From assembly GCF_965363235.1 (NCBI RefSeq), contig NC_134844.1:89118664-89182663 (forward strand): a DNA stretch of 64,000 nucleotides, given 5' to 3'. The stretch comes from Mytilus galloprovincialis. Its lineage: Eukaryota; Mollusca; Bivalvia; Mytilida; Mytilidae. The position numbers and the translations under genes are program-made. This document shows, piece after piece, positions 39,201 through 47,959 of this stretch; positions within the stretch are counted from its first letter, which is position 1; each line of letters begins with the position of its first letter. Under the pieces are notes generated by a model. It was not told where the DNA came from and did no database searches. It saw only the letters and a program-made list of their open reading frames with translations.

Positions 39201-42200
39201 AGCAAATCTGACATAGTTTAATTGATTATCAGTTCAAGATCTATCTGCTCTGAAATTTTCAGATGAATTGGACAACTGGTTGTTAGGTTGTTGCCCCTGA
39301 ATTGGTAATTTTAAGGAAATTTTGCTGTTTTTGGTTATTATCTTGAATATTATTATAGATAGAGATACACTGTAAACTGCAAAAATGTTCAGCAAAGTAA
39401 GATTCACAAATAAGTCAACAGGACCAAAATGGTCAGATGATCCCTTTAGGAGTTATTTCCCTTTATAGTCAACTTTTAACCATTTTTCGTAAATCTTAGT
39501 TATCTTTTACAAAAATCTTCTCCTCTAAAACTACGGGGCCAAATTAAACTTTACTTGGCCACAATCCTCATTGGGGTATTTAGATTAAAATTTGTCCAGT
39601 GACCCGGCCAACCGACCGCCATGGCTGCCATGGCTAAAAATAGAACATAGGGGTAAAATGCAGTTTTTGGCTTATAACTCAAAAACCGAAGCTTTAAGAG
39701 CAAATCTGATAGGGGTTGATATTGTTTATCAGGTCAAGATCTATCTGCTGTAACATTTTCAGATGAAGTGGACAACTGGTTGTTAGGTTGCTGTCCCTGA
39801 ATTGGTAATTTTAAGGAAATTTTGCTGGTTTTTGTTATTATCTTGAATATTATTATAGATAGAGTTAAACTGTAAACAGCAATAATTTACAGCAAAGTAA
39901 GATCTAAAAATAAGTCAACATGACCAAAATTGTCGATTGACCCCCTAAGGAGTTATTGCCCTTTATAGTCAATTTTTAACAATTTTCATAAAATTTGTAA
40001 ATTTTTACTAACATTTTCCACTGAATCCAATCATTATAGATAGAGATAATTGTACACAGCAAGAATGTTCAGTAAAGTAAGATCTACAAAAACATCACAA
40101 TCACTATAAACACAATTTTGTCATGAATCCATCTGTGTCCTTTGTTGAATATTCACATAGACCAAGGTGAGCGACACAGGCTCTTTAGAGCCTCTAGTTT
40201 TATGTCATTCTTGAATATATTGATTTTATAGTTGGTGTATAGTTTAACCATGACAAATTACAGATAAAGTTCCAATTCTGTTGTGGTCTGATGATTTTTG
40301 CAAAGTTATGGTTCTTGAACTAAAAAACGTAATCAGTCTTTGACACTTTTTTTCATGATGTTTAAAGATTTTGATTTTATATTTGGTATATAATATAGTT
40401 TAAATATGACAACTGATACATCAAGTTCCAATTTTGTTTTGGTAGAATAAATTGTCAATCCTTAGGAACTATTTATTGCCATGTTATAGTCTTAGAATGG
40501 TGGATACTATTCATGCTGGTTTGTGTCCACACTTGTTCATTAATAATATTTGGCAGAGTATTCATCTGTATATGTATATCTATACTGCATATATCATAAT
40601 GAAAAAAAAATATGAATGAGGGTAAATGTTTATTACACAAAAGTCCATCTTAATAAAATTGAGAATGGAAATGGGGAATGTGTCAAAGAGACAACAACCC
40701 GACCATAGAAAAAAACAATAGCAGAAGGTCACCAACAGGTCTTCAATGTAGCAAGAAATCTTAATACCAGGATAAGATAAAACTGGTATGAAATGATGCT
40801 GCGATATCATTGTTTATCTTCATCTAAAAGTCAAATTCCAAAAAAAAGAACTGAGTAACTGTATTAAATGAAAACATACTGTATTACACGTCAAGTAAAG
40901 GGAAATACTGAATTCACATAGTGCAAGAGATCAAACAAATTAGGTTATCTATCATCAACATTTTTTTGTGTAATACATATACCTTAATATCCCCATGAAA
41001 CACAGTGAATTACAAAATGATACATTCATTACAAAAAGAAAGAAAGTAATAATGTCAATCACTAGAAATATAAATGAATCTAATTTCAAATTAGCTACAA
41101 GCAAGCATTTTTCTTACACCTATGTGAGAACCATCAAATAGTGTTCTTATTTTACAATAAAAGAGCATTATAAATAATAAACTCCTTTTGAAATTACAGC
41201 TCTAAACCCAACTTTAACTTATATAAATAAATGCACCATTTCACATATTTACTACCGGTAATATTCATGTACCTGTATAATATTTTATATTTCAGAGTAT
41301 AAAGGCCGTCCAAGAGTGGAAGAAACACCTCCTGAGATCCTATAACCAGGACACAGCAAGAAGCAAAATTCTGCATAAATTATCAAAAGATGAAGTTTTG
41401 GTAGAGAGAGACTGGGCTATGAAATTCCTGCCCATGCGCTATAGAGAGTCTCAGTCTAAATGGTTTGGCAAAAGAGGGTTAAATTGGCATGTTAGTGTAG
41501 GATCATATCATACTTCTGATACGGATGACCTAAAAATGCAAACTATTATCCATGTCTTTGATAATGCTTCCCAAGATGCAAGAACATCAAATGCTGTACT
41601 AAGAAACACTCTCCAACAATTTCAACAAATGAATCCTTCCCTCAAAAAGGCTTACATAAGGTCAGACAATGCTGGATGTTTCCATGGTTTTTTGGCAGTC
41701 AGTGAAATAGCACTTATCAACGAAGAAGAAAACATTAAAGTTGTGCAAATGGATTTTGCTGATCCTCAGGGAGGAAAATCTATCTGTGACAGGAGGGCTG
41801 CACACATAAAATCAGCAATTAGAAAATATGTGAATGAAGGACATGATGTGTGCACTGCAGCTGATTTTAAGAAAGCACTTCAGGTATGCAGTTTAAGAAA
41901 TGTAGCTGTGGTTGTTGCACTTCCTCCAGAGAGCTGTAACAAGAAAGAGATCAAATCTCAAATTAATAATATTACAACCCTAAACAACTTTGCCTACCAA
42001 CAAACAGGTATAAGGGTGTTCAGACAGTATGGCGTAGGGGAAGGAAAGTTTCTTACCAATTCATCACTAAAGCTGCAGTTGTTGAGTTGCAGTAATATTA
42101 CTGTCGTAGAAGCTTTTGCTGGCCACCTTAGTTCAATTCCATCCAGAACAGCCAGGCAAGGTGTTATAGTTCAAGAATGCAGAAATGAAGCATCAAATAT

Positions 42201-42810
42201 TGCAGTAGATCAATCAGATGTTGATATTGAGGAAGAGATTGATGATATTGGGAGCAACCTGTTTACCTGTTCAGAACCAAATTGTCTATCAACGTTTAGC
42301 AAGTATGGTAATTTGGTCAGACATTTGGATGTTGGTTCTCATAGAATAAAACCAATGGTTTCATCTTTAATTGATAAGTCTAAGATACAATATGCTAGTA
42401 AAATTGAACAGAAATTGGTTGTTTTACCTAGCTGTTGCCACGAAACTACAGAACGTGAAAATTCCTGCAAATTGTGTGAAGGATGGGGTCTAAAACAAAG
42501 ACGAACTGTAAAAAAATTCACGACCACACAAATTTCTTTCTTGAAGGAAAAATTTTCAAAGGGAGAAAGAACTGGACACAAGTGTGACCCAGAAGAGGTT
42601 TCCCTAGAAATGAGAAGTGCTAAAAGCAGTCTTGGAAAAAGATTTTTTTCCAAAGATGAATTTTTATCAGCTACTCAGATTGCTTCATATTTTAGTAGAC
42701 TTGTTTTCGAGAAAAGAAAAACAGCATGCAATTCTTATGATGAAGAAGATATGGAAGCTGGAATAGCTGCAGAGACATTGGAAGAGTTACAAGTGTTGGC
42801 CAGGAACTAA
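17847..42810 (+). CDS. Multi-exon DDE-transposase-like / C2H2 zinc-finger protein (5' incomplete)
   Basis: Seven exons (17847-18263, 18764-18852, 20228-20359, 21376-21495, 22582-23532, 38562-38783, 41296-42810) have GT-AG borders and compatible phases and join into one open frame of about 1,147 residues ending in TAA. Numbering starts at the first full codon here. Order: Cys/His-rich N-terminus (C75, C78, H81, then C95 and C100; CTFC at 141-144), acidic linker (169-260), a long helical-looking region (260-569), a second Cys/His motif (570-643), an RNase H/DDE-like region with D682 (RDWAMKF), D767 (RSDNAGCFH) and D808 (ICDRRAAHIK), a C2H2 finger (C968, C973, H986, H992) and a homeodomain-like tail (1050-1112). 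I recognise this as a large uncharacterised family expanded in molluscs and cnidarians; a DNA-binding, transposase-derived role is inference. The first exon enters in mid-codon, so an upstream exon with the start codon is missing. No close poly(A) signal was found. Confidence 0.82.
18764..18852 (+). CDS. Coding exon 2 (CxxC segment)
   Basis: Acceptor TTGCTTACAG, donor AAT|GTAAGA. Encodes 29 residues beginning GVCTFCRK after the split glycine, then a charged stretch. The GSGVCTxC pattern is a familiar junction in this family. The intron before it is 500 bases and carries a poly-C run at about 18480-18494. Confidence 0.78.
18880..19810 (+). repeat. Family B copy with a family A copy nested inside (intron 2)
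   Basis: Left part of B at 18880-18971, a family A copy at 18972-19355, then B resumes at about 19360 (CCCATACTGCATAGTCAGC) and runs to a GTACAGATCTGAGAGTACTC tail. The nesting gives an order of insertion: B, then A. It fills most of intron 2. Confidence 0.7.
20228..20359 (+). CDS. Coding exon 3 (acidic linker, duplicated with exon 4)
   Basis: Acceptor TTTTTTTTCCAG, donor ACA|GTAAGT; phase 0 at both ends. Encodes 44 acidic residues starting NETCIE and ending ESERYEIT. Exon 4 starts NEMYVK and ends ESETTEIT, so the two look like tandem duplicates. Confidence 0.75.
21376..21495 (+). CDS. Coding exon 4 (acidic linker, duplicate of exon 3)
   Basis: Acceptor TTTTTTTATAG, donor ACA|GTAAGT; phase 0 at both ends, 40 residues. 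Both exons can be skipped or duplicated without changing frame, so alternative splicing of this linker is possible. Confidence 0.75.
21785..22195 (+). repeat. Family B copy (intron 4)
   Basis: AGATGTGGTATGATTGCC to AGTTGAAAAAGGCTTAAATC, with ACTGAATTACAGGCTCC and GTGGCGGGGTTAAACATG inside. Same strand as the host gene. Confidence 0.8.
22582..23532 (+). CDS. Coding exon 5 (large conserved central region)
   Basis: Acceptor TTCTTTGTAG, donor AAG|GTAATT; 317 codons, phase 0. After an acidic start it holds a helical-looking conserved block, including ATDWGTQRQILSLF, an SGEVFHVPKII stretch and GAKAFEDL, all of which I associate with this family. It ends 40 bases before the left edge of the 14.7-kb insertion in intron 5. 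Confidence 0.85.
25186..25380. repeat. Outward-facing pair of ends of the Mutator-like family
   Basis: 25186-25224 matches the right end (TTAGTGCAC..TCCTTTCCGGTATTT) and 25234-25380 matches the left end plus about 110 interior bases of the 28134 element (AAATACCGCAAAG, then GTGCATTAAGGACCTGATGG). They are separated by about 10 bases, so the right end abuts a left end. The rest of either copy is absent. Confidence 0.55.
25830..26168 (-). repeat. Family A copy, reverse
   Basis: Reads in reverse from AGAGGTATAGGGGGAGGG through GCGCCTGTCCCAAGTCAGG to TCCCCATTTCCATTCTCAAT. One of the longest copies here. A fragment (GAATGGAAATGGGGAATGTG) lies forward at about 25485. Confidence 0.8.
26169..27659. 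other. Interior of the 14.7-kb element, no recognised gene
   Basis: AT-rich. The short frame at 27360 shows no motifs. Confidence 0.4.
28134..30860. mobile_element. Mutator-like non-autonomous TIR element, 2.7 kb
   Basis: GTAGAATTG is present directly before (28125-28133) and after (30861-30869) as a 9-base target duplication. Inverted ends share GTAGAAATACCGCAAAG and then a CTTAGTGCACTAAGAA stretch. A 9-base duplication with long ends starting in G fits Mutator-like elements. No transposase was seen inside. The 28286-29003 element is nested within it. Confidence 0.75.
28286..29003. mobile_element. 0.7-kb TIR element, GC-richer, nested
   Basis: Left end GCGGGGTTCACACATTGCCG and right end, reverse-complemented, GCTGGGGTCACACATTCACG; both continue GATTWTTACTSCCG. 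The interior is richer in TCGG/CCGA words than its surroundings and has only short, unconvincing frames. No clear target duplication could be defined. Confidence 0.65.
31292..31334 (+). ncRNA. Hammerhead ribozyme motif, copy 1
   Basis: The catalytic core is complete: CTGATGA (31298-31304), stem II GTC/GAC (31305-31307 with 31315-31317) closing a 7-base loop, GAAA (31318-31321), a minimal stem III with loop GCGC, and cleavage triplet GTC (31327-31329). Stem I pairs GCGTC with GGCG; copy 1 lacks one T found in copy 2 after the cleavage site, which weakens stem I. The very short stem III is typical of metazoan retroelement hammerheads that act as dimers. Downstream tail AATTATAATCCTGGTACTTT and TTGATAAC is shared with copy 2. 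Confidence 0.75.
31765..31870 (-). repeat. Family B fragment, reverse
   Basis: GTTGAAGGCCGTACATTGACC followed by GTTGTCTCATTGGCACTC and CACACCACATCTTC is the reversed start of family B with an internal deletion. Confidence 0.6.
32747..32997. mobile_element. 251-base MITE, copy 1
   Basis: Ends share TTTACAGCTAATTTCCTAAT and then GC.TGTAGAG and ACTTTGGT, over about 65 bases, in inverse. The copy at 57191-57447 has the same arms. Confidence 0.72.
33000..34312. other. No recognised gene
   Basis: Inside the 14.7-kb element. A poly-T run (about 33408-33427) and a TA run near 33600 are present. Confidence 0.4.
34313..34620 (+). pseudogene. C-terminal fragment of a non-LTR retrotransposon
   Basis: One frame reads INIKPNPASSCGHSVEDSIH and YL, then after a frameshift KCPFINEAREILF and later NKDIFESVQSYI. 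The pattern C-G-H...E...H-Y-L-x-C-P...A-R...I-F-x-S-V is what I know from the region after the RT domain in mollusc non-LTR elements. No RT domain adjoins it, so it is a solo fragment inside the 14.7-kb element. Confidence 0.55.
34968..35109. mobile_element. 142-base fold-back element
   Basis: ACAAATATAGCCTTTGTATG at left is matched in inverse at right. Arms of about 65 bases, full of TATATCGACC words, are separated by a few bases (CTTCGTCC). ATAATAT occurs on both sides as a possible 7-base duplication, though in AT-rich sequence. Confidence 0.7.
35180..35562. mobile_element. 383-base fold-back element with 97-base arms
   Basis: Arms 35180-35276 and 35466-35562 are almost perfect inverse copies (AATCTAATTAAAAACCGATC, CCACGCGACATATC in the right arm, GAGGTCACATGTGAG). 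The high arm identity suggests a recent insertion. The short frames in both arms are by-products of the repeat. Confidence 0.78.
36125..36168 (+). ncRNA. Hammerhead ribozyme motif, copy 2
   Basis: CTGATGA (36131-36137), stem II GCC/GAC with one C-A mismatch (36138-36140 with 36148-36150), GAAA (36151-36154), minimal stem III, cleavage triplet GTC (36160-36162). Stem I is intact: GCGTCA pairs with TGGCGT, including two wobble pairs. It keeps the same upstream TTGGCTTT and downstream CCTGGTACC..TTTTGATAACTA flanks as copy 1, so both derive from one retroelement tail. Confidence 0.72.
36842..36991. mobile_element. 150-base fold-back element
   Basis: TATTGAATGCTTCT at left matches AGAAGCATTCAATA at right, with inner GTAACTTCAT and GTAAAAGCGTT pairing. 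The centre is GAAGCGCTTCCGCGCTTC. It resembles the 34968 element in design: long arms around a tiny CTTC-containing loop. Confidence 0.7.
36992..37960. other. No recognised gene
   Basis: AT-rich interior next to the right arm of the 14.7-kb element. Confidence 0.4.
38562..38783 (+). CDS. Coding exon 6 (second Cys/His motif)
   Basis: Acceptor TTATTCTTTTCAG, donor CAG|GTAAAA; 74 codons, phase 0. Contains ADHCCNFALSD and CQHEHNQVCKKCDDL, a Cys/His cluster typical of this family. It lies 258 bases after the right edge of the insertion; without the insertion intron 5 would be about 300 bases. Confidence 0.8.
38906..40205 (-). repeat. 500-base repeat, reverse, about 2.5 units (intron 6)
   Basis: Begins with the palindrome AGCTCACCTGGCC..GGGCCAAGTGAGCT, then GACGGACGACAT-type sequence and units with CCCCAATGATGAT and GCCATGGCGGCCATCTTGG in inverse. 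More diverged than the 820-2975 array, so older. Confidence 0.8.
40655..40760 (+). repeat. Family A fragment (intron 6)
   Basis: AAAATTGAGAATGGAAATGG to TCTTCAATGTAGCAAG; truncated on the right. Confidence 0.75.
41296..42810 (+). CDS. Coding exon 7, terminal (DDE-like domain, C2H2 finger, HTH-like tail)
   Basis: Acceptor TTATATTTCAG, then 504 codons and TAA. Motifs in order: RDWAMKFLP (candidate first catalytic Asp), RSDNAGCFH (second), DPQGGKSICDRRAAHIK (third candidate), a C-x4-C-x12-H-x5-H zinc finger, a short CxxC (SCKLCEGWG), and a basic helical end with FSKGERTG and ATQIASYFSRL. The length, composition and lack of any stop make this the most secure coding segment in the window. Confidence 0.92.
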   Translation, partial: SIKAVQEWKKHLLRSYNQDTARSKILHKLSKDEVLVERDWAMKFLPMRYRESQSKWFGKRGLNWHVSVGSYHTSDTDDLKMQTIIHVFDNASQDARTSNAVLRNTLQQFQQMNPSLKKAYIRSDNAGCFHGFLAVSEIALINEEENIKVVQMDFADPQGGKSICDRRAAHIKSAIRKYVNEGHDVCTAADFKKALQVCSLRNVAVVVALPPESCNKKEIKSQINNITTLNNFAYQQTGIRVFRQYGVGEGKFLTNSSLKLQLLSCSNITVVEAFAGHLSSIPSRTARQGVIVQECRNEASNIAVDQSDVDIEEEIDDIGSNLFTCSEPNCLSTFSKYGNLVRHLDVGSHRIKPMVSSLIDKSKIQYASKIEQKLVVLPSCCHETTERENSCKLCEGWGLKQRRTVKKFTTTQISFLKEKFSKGERTGHKCDPEEVSLEMRSAKSSLGKRFFSKDEFLSATQIASYFSRLVFEKRKTACNSYDEEDMEAGIAAETLEELQVLARN

Positions 42811-44700
42811 CTTTACCACTAACTTTGTTATATTATTCAATTTGTAGTCTATGCTCAATTATGGTATTTCTGTTTAATTGTCTTTCTTAAACTCTTTTGG
42901 GTTCCAATTGGTCTATAGAAAATAGCCTGTTTTTAAATATTTCTGTATTATTATAAGATAAAAAAGATGATATTTATTGTTAGATCCCTCTCTGTCTTTC
43001 CATCATTATTATTTTGGTGTCTTTAACTTTTGGGGGAAAAATCATTCAATAAGCAAAACATGATTTGCAGAACAGGATGCAACCCTCTGGCGCACTGTGA
43101 AAAGTCGTAAGGTTGTAAGTCACTGGCGTAGATGGAATAGGCTCGTAAACTTGATCTGCTGCAATTCAAATCTTGCTTAAAATGTAAATGTATTCATTGT
43201 TATGAATTCATGTCTTTTGATAAGGTACATCATAAATATTCTATGTTAATTTTATGTTAAAAAACTCTCAGTCATGGCTTACTGACTGAATTATGTCCAT
43301 GGTTTAAGTTTATGATAAGTTTATATTGTAAGAAAAGTTATGATGTTTGGTATGTAGTTGAATAACCATTGACATGTATATATATACTATAGTATCCATG
43401 AAACTATATGACCCGACACCTTCAGACATGGTTCATTGACTTTTTAAGTTCAAAGTTAAAGTTAGGCATCTATGGTGCTCAGGAAGGGTAAGCGTGACTT
43501 GCATCTTGCATGAAACATACATATGTTTCTCACAATGGTTATGTTCTGGAATGGAGAAATGGGATTATGAGTATGTGTTTATCATTCAGTAAATTATTAC
43601 AACTGTTGTAAGCTGAAAAATCCTCACTTTTCTAATTTGTCATATAAGGTTGTTAATACCATTTGATTTTTTAACCTATATCAAAGTTGTCTTGGTTAGA
43701 ATGATAGAAATATAAATGATCTGGCTTAGCTTTGTGTTGCAAAATTCAAAATTCTTCTTACTTTTTATTAAATTTTATCGCTCCAAGATTTTTTTTAACC
43801 TTTTTAGCACTTTTAAAAAAATGTTTCATGAATAAGGTACAGCCAGCAATAATTGACATTGGTAAACAATTATATACCCATCTTTAATCATAAAAAAAGA
43901 TATTCTGTTCTCAACACTTGATAAAAAGTAATAATGAAATACGTTGCTATGGCCTTTATTTGGTTGCTATGCAACATTTTTCTTCAAAATATTGATATTT
44001 TGAATCTGATTATGTGTGAAACATATTAAGTGTTGTTTATATATATGTTAATTCTCGTGGTATAATAAAACACCAGTATTTTTAAGTCTATTCTGGAAAA
44101 TAAGATTATTTTTTTTTGATTTTTTAAAATTTTCACCAATGCTAAAAAAAAAATTTTAATCATTTGCTACCCATTTTTTTTTTTTTAATAAATTATTATA
44201 CTATAAATGAACAGGGAATAAGAAAGAACTTCAAATTAACTGTTGCGATTTTTTTTTAATTGGCATAGGAAAAATGGTGTTTTTCGCATTTATTATTATT
44301 ATCAAAAAGTTGTAAGTTTTATGTAACCATAGCAACAGAAAAAATAATTGTTCACTTAATTTTTTTTTTTTTATTTATAAAATAAATGATTAAGCAATGA
44401 TAACTTATAAGATACCATATGCTTCAGCTTTTTGTTCTTTTCAAAGCTGAAAAAGCTGTATATTTTGTTTAAATTATTGCATTTTTAGTCCGTATAAAGT
44501 GTATTGTATTTAGTTGCTATGGAAACCATCAAATTTGATAAAAATTGAAAAAAACTTTATTTATGTGTTATTCTTGTTTCAGCTGAGCATTTATCATCAT
44601 TTTTATGAAAATAAAAAAATATCACTTTCCAACCTTAGCTCAATGATTCATGTCCCAACCTTTTCTAAAACAACTAGAAGTAATGGTAAACACTGATTGG
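42811..44700 (+). other. 3' flank of the gene, AT-rich
   Basis: Presumed 3' untranslated region and downstream DNA of the gene ending at 42810. No AATAAA lies close to the stop; one occurs at 44064-44069, but that is far. RFX-like X-box motifs in 43943-44526 are listed separately. Nothing else is recognised. Confidence 0.4.
43943..44526. promoter_or_regulatory. Four RFX-like X-box motifs
   Basis: GTTGCTATGG (43943), GTTGCTATGCAAC (43963, palindromic), GTAACCATAGCAAC (44323) and GTTGCTATGGAAAC (44513) resemble the RFX factor X-box. They may regulate a nearby gene, but the same words also occur in dispersed repeats, so function is uncertain. Confidence 0.3.
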
Positions 44701-44949
44701 GTCCATTTTGAGAAGGCTAAACGCTTCTGAGTGGTTGATTCAGGGGGGGGGGGGGGGGGTTGCTAAACGGCGGAAACGGAAAACTGAACTGAATAAAGAA
44801 CTATGAAAATCAATAGATCTTGTCTTGATGGTAATTTTTGCTTTTAAAGTTTCTATCTATTTATCATTAGGGCACTCTATTTCAATATAACAGGCGAACA
44901 TGCGAGTGAGAAAATTCGTCATAGAAGGTCGATAACTCCTATTTATAAG

Positions 44950-45335
44950 AAGTCATGAGAATGAAAACGGGGAATTTGGCAAAGAGGCAACAACCCGACC
45001 AAAGAGCAGACAACATCCGAAGGCCACCGATGGGTCTTTAATGCAGCGAGAAAATCCTGCACCCGGAGGTGGTATCAGCTGGCCCCTAAATAAAATTGTG
45101 TACTAGTTCAGTGAAAATGGGCGTCACACTAAACTCCAAAACATACAAATGAGATAAAAATTAAAAAAAAAAACACACAAAAGACTAACAAAGGCCAGAG
45201 GTTTCTGACTTGGGACAGGCGCAAAATGCAGCGGCGTTGAACATGTTTTGTGTGGTTCCAACCTCCCCTATACCTCTAGCCAATGTAGAATAAACTACAT
45301 ATGAAGCAATACACACAGTAAAACTCATTTTAAAA
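44950..45335 (+). repeat. Family A copy
   Basis: GAGAATGAAAACGGGGAATT through CTTGGGACAGGCGCAAAATG to CTATACCTCTAGCCAATG; moderately diverged. Confidence 0.75.
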
Positions 45336-45439
45336 GAAGTCCGAGTCCGATGTCAGATTAAACATGTTTTTCACATCAGGTTTTCGTTATTCATAGCGTT
45401 TTTTAAAAGACAGCACTTGCATGTTATCCCTGTGTTTTA

Positions 45440-45680
45440 ATTTTAGCTATGTCGGCTAACTTGGCCGACAGGCAGGGTTATCCAATACAGTTTTTAAACT
45501 AGATACACCAATGGTAATTGTTGCAAAGTTTAACCGAAACTATCAGGCGACTCCCTAAAAGACGCGGCAATAACATTTGGCCCAGTAGTTTCAGAGACTG
45601 CGAAGTTTTGTAAAAGTTAACAAAGCAAAATCGGACGACGAACGCCAAGTGACGAGAAAAGCTCACTTAGCATAAAAAAA
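45440..45680 (+). repeat. Diverged fragment of the 500-base repeat
   Basis: TTTTAGCTATGTCGGCTAAC, CCCAGTAGTTTCAGAGA and CGCCAAGTGACGAGAAAAGC match the unit's end, with a short insertion around 45540. Confidence 0.6.
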
Positions 45681-45744
45681 ATCGAAAAACAAATATGTAA
45701 CGCATAAACAAACGACAACCACTGAATTACTGCAGGCTGCCTGT

Positions 45745-45870
45745 CTTTTGTACATAAATAAGGCCGTTAGTTTTCTCGTTTGAATTGTTAAAAATTGTCA
45801 TTTCGGGACCTTTTATAGCTGACTATGTGGTATGGGTTTTGCTCATTGTTGAAGGCCGTACGCAAGCAAA
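45745..45870 (-). repeat. Family B fragment, reverse
   Basis: ATAAATAAGGCCGTTAGTTT, CTCGTTTGAATTGTT and TTTGCTCATTGTTGAAGGCC are reversed family B. Confidence 0.7.
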
Positions 45871-45914
45871 GAGTCGTGGTAAATTGAACAACCTCAAACA
45901 GGTCCAACATGCCG

Positions 45915-46057
45915 TTGATTCTTGGGGATCTCAAGGAACTGTCCTAGGTCAGGTCTTATTTAGTAATGCTATCAGTGGTATCTTGGAAAATCGGGTCAGG
46001 TGTTATTTAGTAAATGATATCAGTGATATCTTGGGAAATCGTGTGTATGGCCAGTAG
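45915..46057 (+). pseudogene. Short reverse-transcriptase fragment with internal duplication
   Basis: Contains SQGTVLGQVLF, a degraded RT box (usual form PQGTVLGPLLF), followed by ISGILENRVRCY and then ISDILGNRV, an apparent tandem copy of the next motif. Ends in TAG. It directly follows a reverse-strand copy of the GATTGCCAATGAGAC repeat family. Confidence 0.4.
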
Positions 46058-46186
46058 AAACATCCAAACGATCAGATGCGTAGCGTGAAATAAAGTATCA
46101 TTTCCGTCATAAAAATAGAACAGAGCAGAATGAGTTTTCAGTTTTCTTGACATAGCACCAAAATCACTAAAGACTACCAATATAAA

Positions 46187-46964
46187 TCAAAGTACTGAAG
46201 TACTGAACATCGGATGACCACAAGTTCTTGTGGATGGTCTAAAGCATTTGTCTAAAAAAAATCACATTTTTCTTTACCTGAACCTGAGATTAATGTACAG
46301 AGATTTATTTTTTTCTTAGAAAAGTTCGTCTGTGGATGACGAATAAATGACAGGAAAATCAACTTCGCCGTAATAACTATTATGTTGTTACAGTAGTCAC
46401 TCAGTGACACAAATCAGTATACACTAATTTGTTGTTATATATTATATTAAAATAACAGTTACATATATATATATATGATTTCCATACATTTGTATATCAT
46501 TTTATTCTACTATTCTACTTAATATAGTGCAATGCAAGTGCATGGCGGACACTTTTCTGTAAAAAATCGATTTTCCTAAAAGTTTGGATACGAGTAACCA
46601 TTCATATTTCCCCGCAAATTATATTTATTCGAACCGGTACGATTACGATATTGAGAATATTCTGTCAGGTTCCCAGACTATCGGTACGTGTGCATTGATA
46701 TAATCAATGATTTTTTACTTATATACATGTATATATTCATATAATGCATATCATTAATTAACAAAAATATTTTTATCAGTATTTATTGAAGAGATGTATT
46801 TATATCAAACGATAAGGAATGTTATTTTGCACTAGTTTATGTTCGCGTAGTTATCATGTTTATACATCAGTTAAAATCCCAAAACTAATTTGCATAATTT
46901 ATGCATTAATGGAAATTTAGGCGATGGCAATACATCGAAATGACCCCAAGGTCATCTCGATGTA
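46187..46964. repeat. 0.78-kb dispersed repeat, copy 1
   Basis: Similar along its length to 60235-60923: CATCGGATGACC, CAAGTTCTTGTGGATGGTC, ATGACAGG, TGCATGG.GGACACT, and a terminal hairpin TACATCGAAATGACC..GGTCATCTCGATGTA (46931-46964). Confidence 0.72.
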
Positions 46965-47014
46965 ATAAAAGTTCTTTTCAAATTTCAATATTCCTTTTGT
47001 GTGAATGTATATGA

Positions 47015-47275
47015 ATACATGTCTATGTTAACGGGTGTCACATGTGGAGCTGGATCTATTTACCCTTCCGGAGCAGCTGAGATCACCCCAAGTTTTTGGT
47101 GGGGTTCATGTTGCTCAGCCTTTAGTTTATGTGTTGCATTTTGTATACAATTAATTGTTTGTCTGTTTGCCTTTTGGTCTTTTTGACCTTTTTTCTTTTT
47201 TAGTCATGGCTTTGACGGTTTGTTTTCGACTTCTGAGTTTGAATAACCCTTTGGTATTTTTCGCCTATCTGTGTA
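47015..47275 (+). repeat. Dispersed mussel repeat (GAGATCACCCCAAGTTTTTG)
   Basis: TGTGGAGCTGGATCTATTTA, CCTTCCGGAGCAGCTGAGAT and GTTTTTGGTGGGGTTCATG, then TTAGTCATGGCTTTGACGG; a family common in mussel transcripts, as I recall. The 61-codon frame within it is not a gene. Confidence 0.6.
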
Positions 47276-47959
47276 TGTTTTCTACTATAGTAGAACAGCA
47301 TACCGAATAAGGGACACTATTTACAATTGTAATATTATGAAACAAAAGTCACGGCTGCTTGAGAGGAACTGAATTTTCAGAGTAGAATTAAGCGGCATGA
47401 TATTTAAAGCAGCGTGGACAATTTGATTTTGAAAACTTTAGGATATTACTACGACTAACTTGGTGAGGGCACTGTGCAAATCGTAAATATCCATGTAGGC
47501 TTTTAATTGTTAGCCACTTTTTGCACATTAATTCGTATTTATTGATTTAAATTCAAGAAGATATAATACTTTTCCTATGTAAATCCCAAACAGCATACTT
47601 CAGTATTGCAAGGATTTACTATACAAATCCTTGAGTATTGTAAAAGAGCGAGAAAGAGTTTGTGTAGTGAGAGATTTTGTCATTTTTTCTTCTTATAAAA
47701 ATAAAGTACATACAAGTTTCTATTCTAGTTCCCTGGTTTCCATATTGCATTTTTTCCATACAACATTGTCCTGTTTCTTTTATGTTTTCTTTCCCGCATT
47801 ATACAAGAAAAGATACAACGAAAATCATCAGTACAGAACAACCCAGCTCAAGTTAGCAGCCACTTGCAGAACAACGCAACAAGATACACCACATCACTAA
47901 TCTTGAATCAAGGCAATTAAAAAAGAAGCACAAAAAAAAAGATGCAAAGGATTTATTAG

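Noticed and set aside
42339-42653. 104-codon minus-strand frame
   Set aside because: Antisense shadow of exon 7.
44741-44758. Poly-G run (also 57013-57028, and poly-C at 18480-18494)
   Set aside because: Simple homopolymers, possibly with sequencing length error; no function inferred.
46187-46964. Helitron interpretation of the 0.7-kb repeat with a terminal hairpin
   Set aside because: A hairpin is present, but neither copy has CTRR just after it and the starts do not agree on A|TC.
47001-47186. 61-codon hydrophobic frame
   Set aside because: Lies wholly in a dispersed repeat family; the hydrophobic end comes from a T-rich tract.
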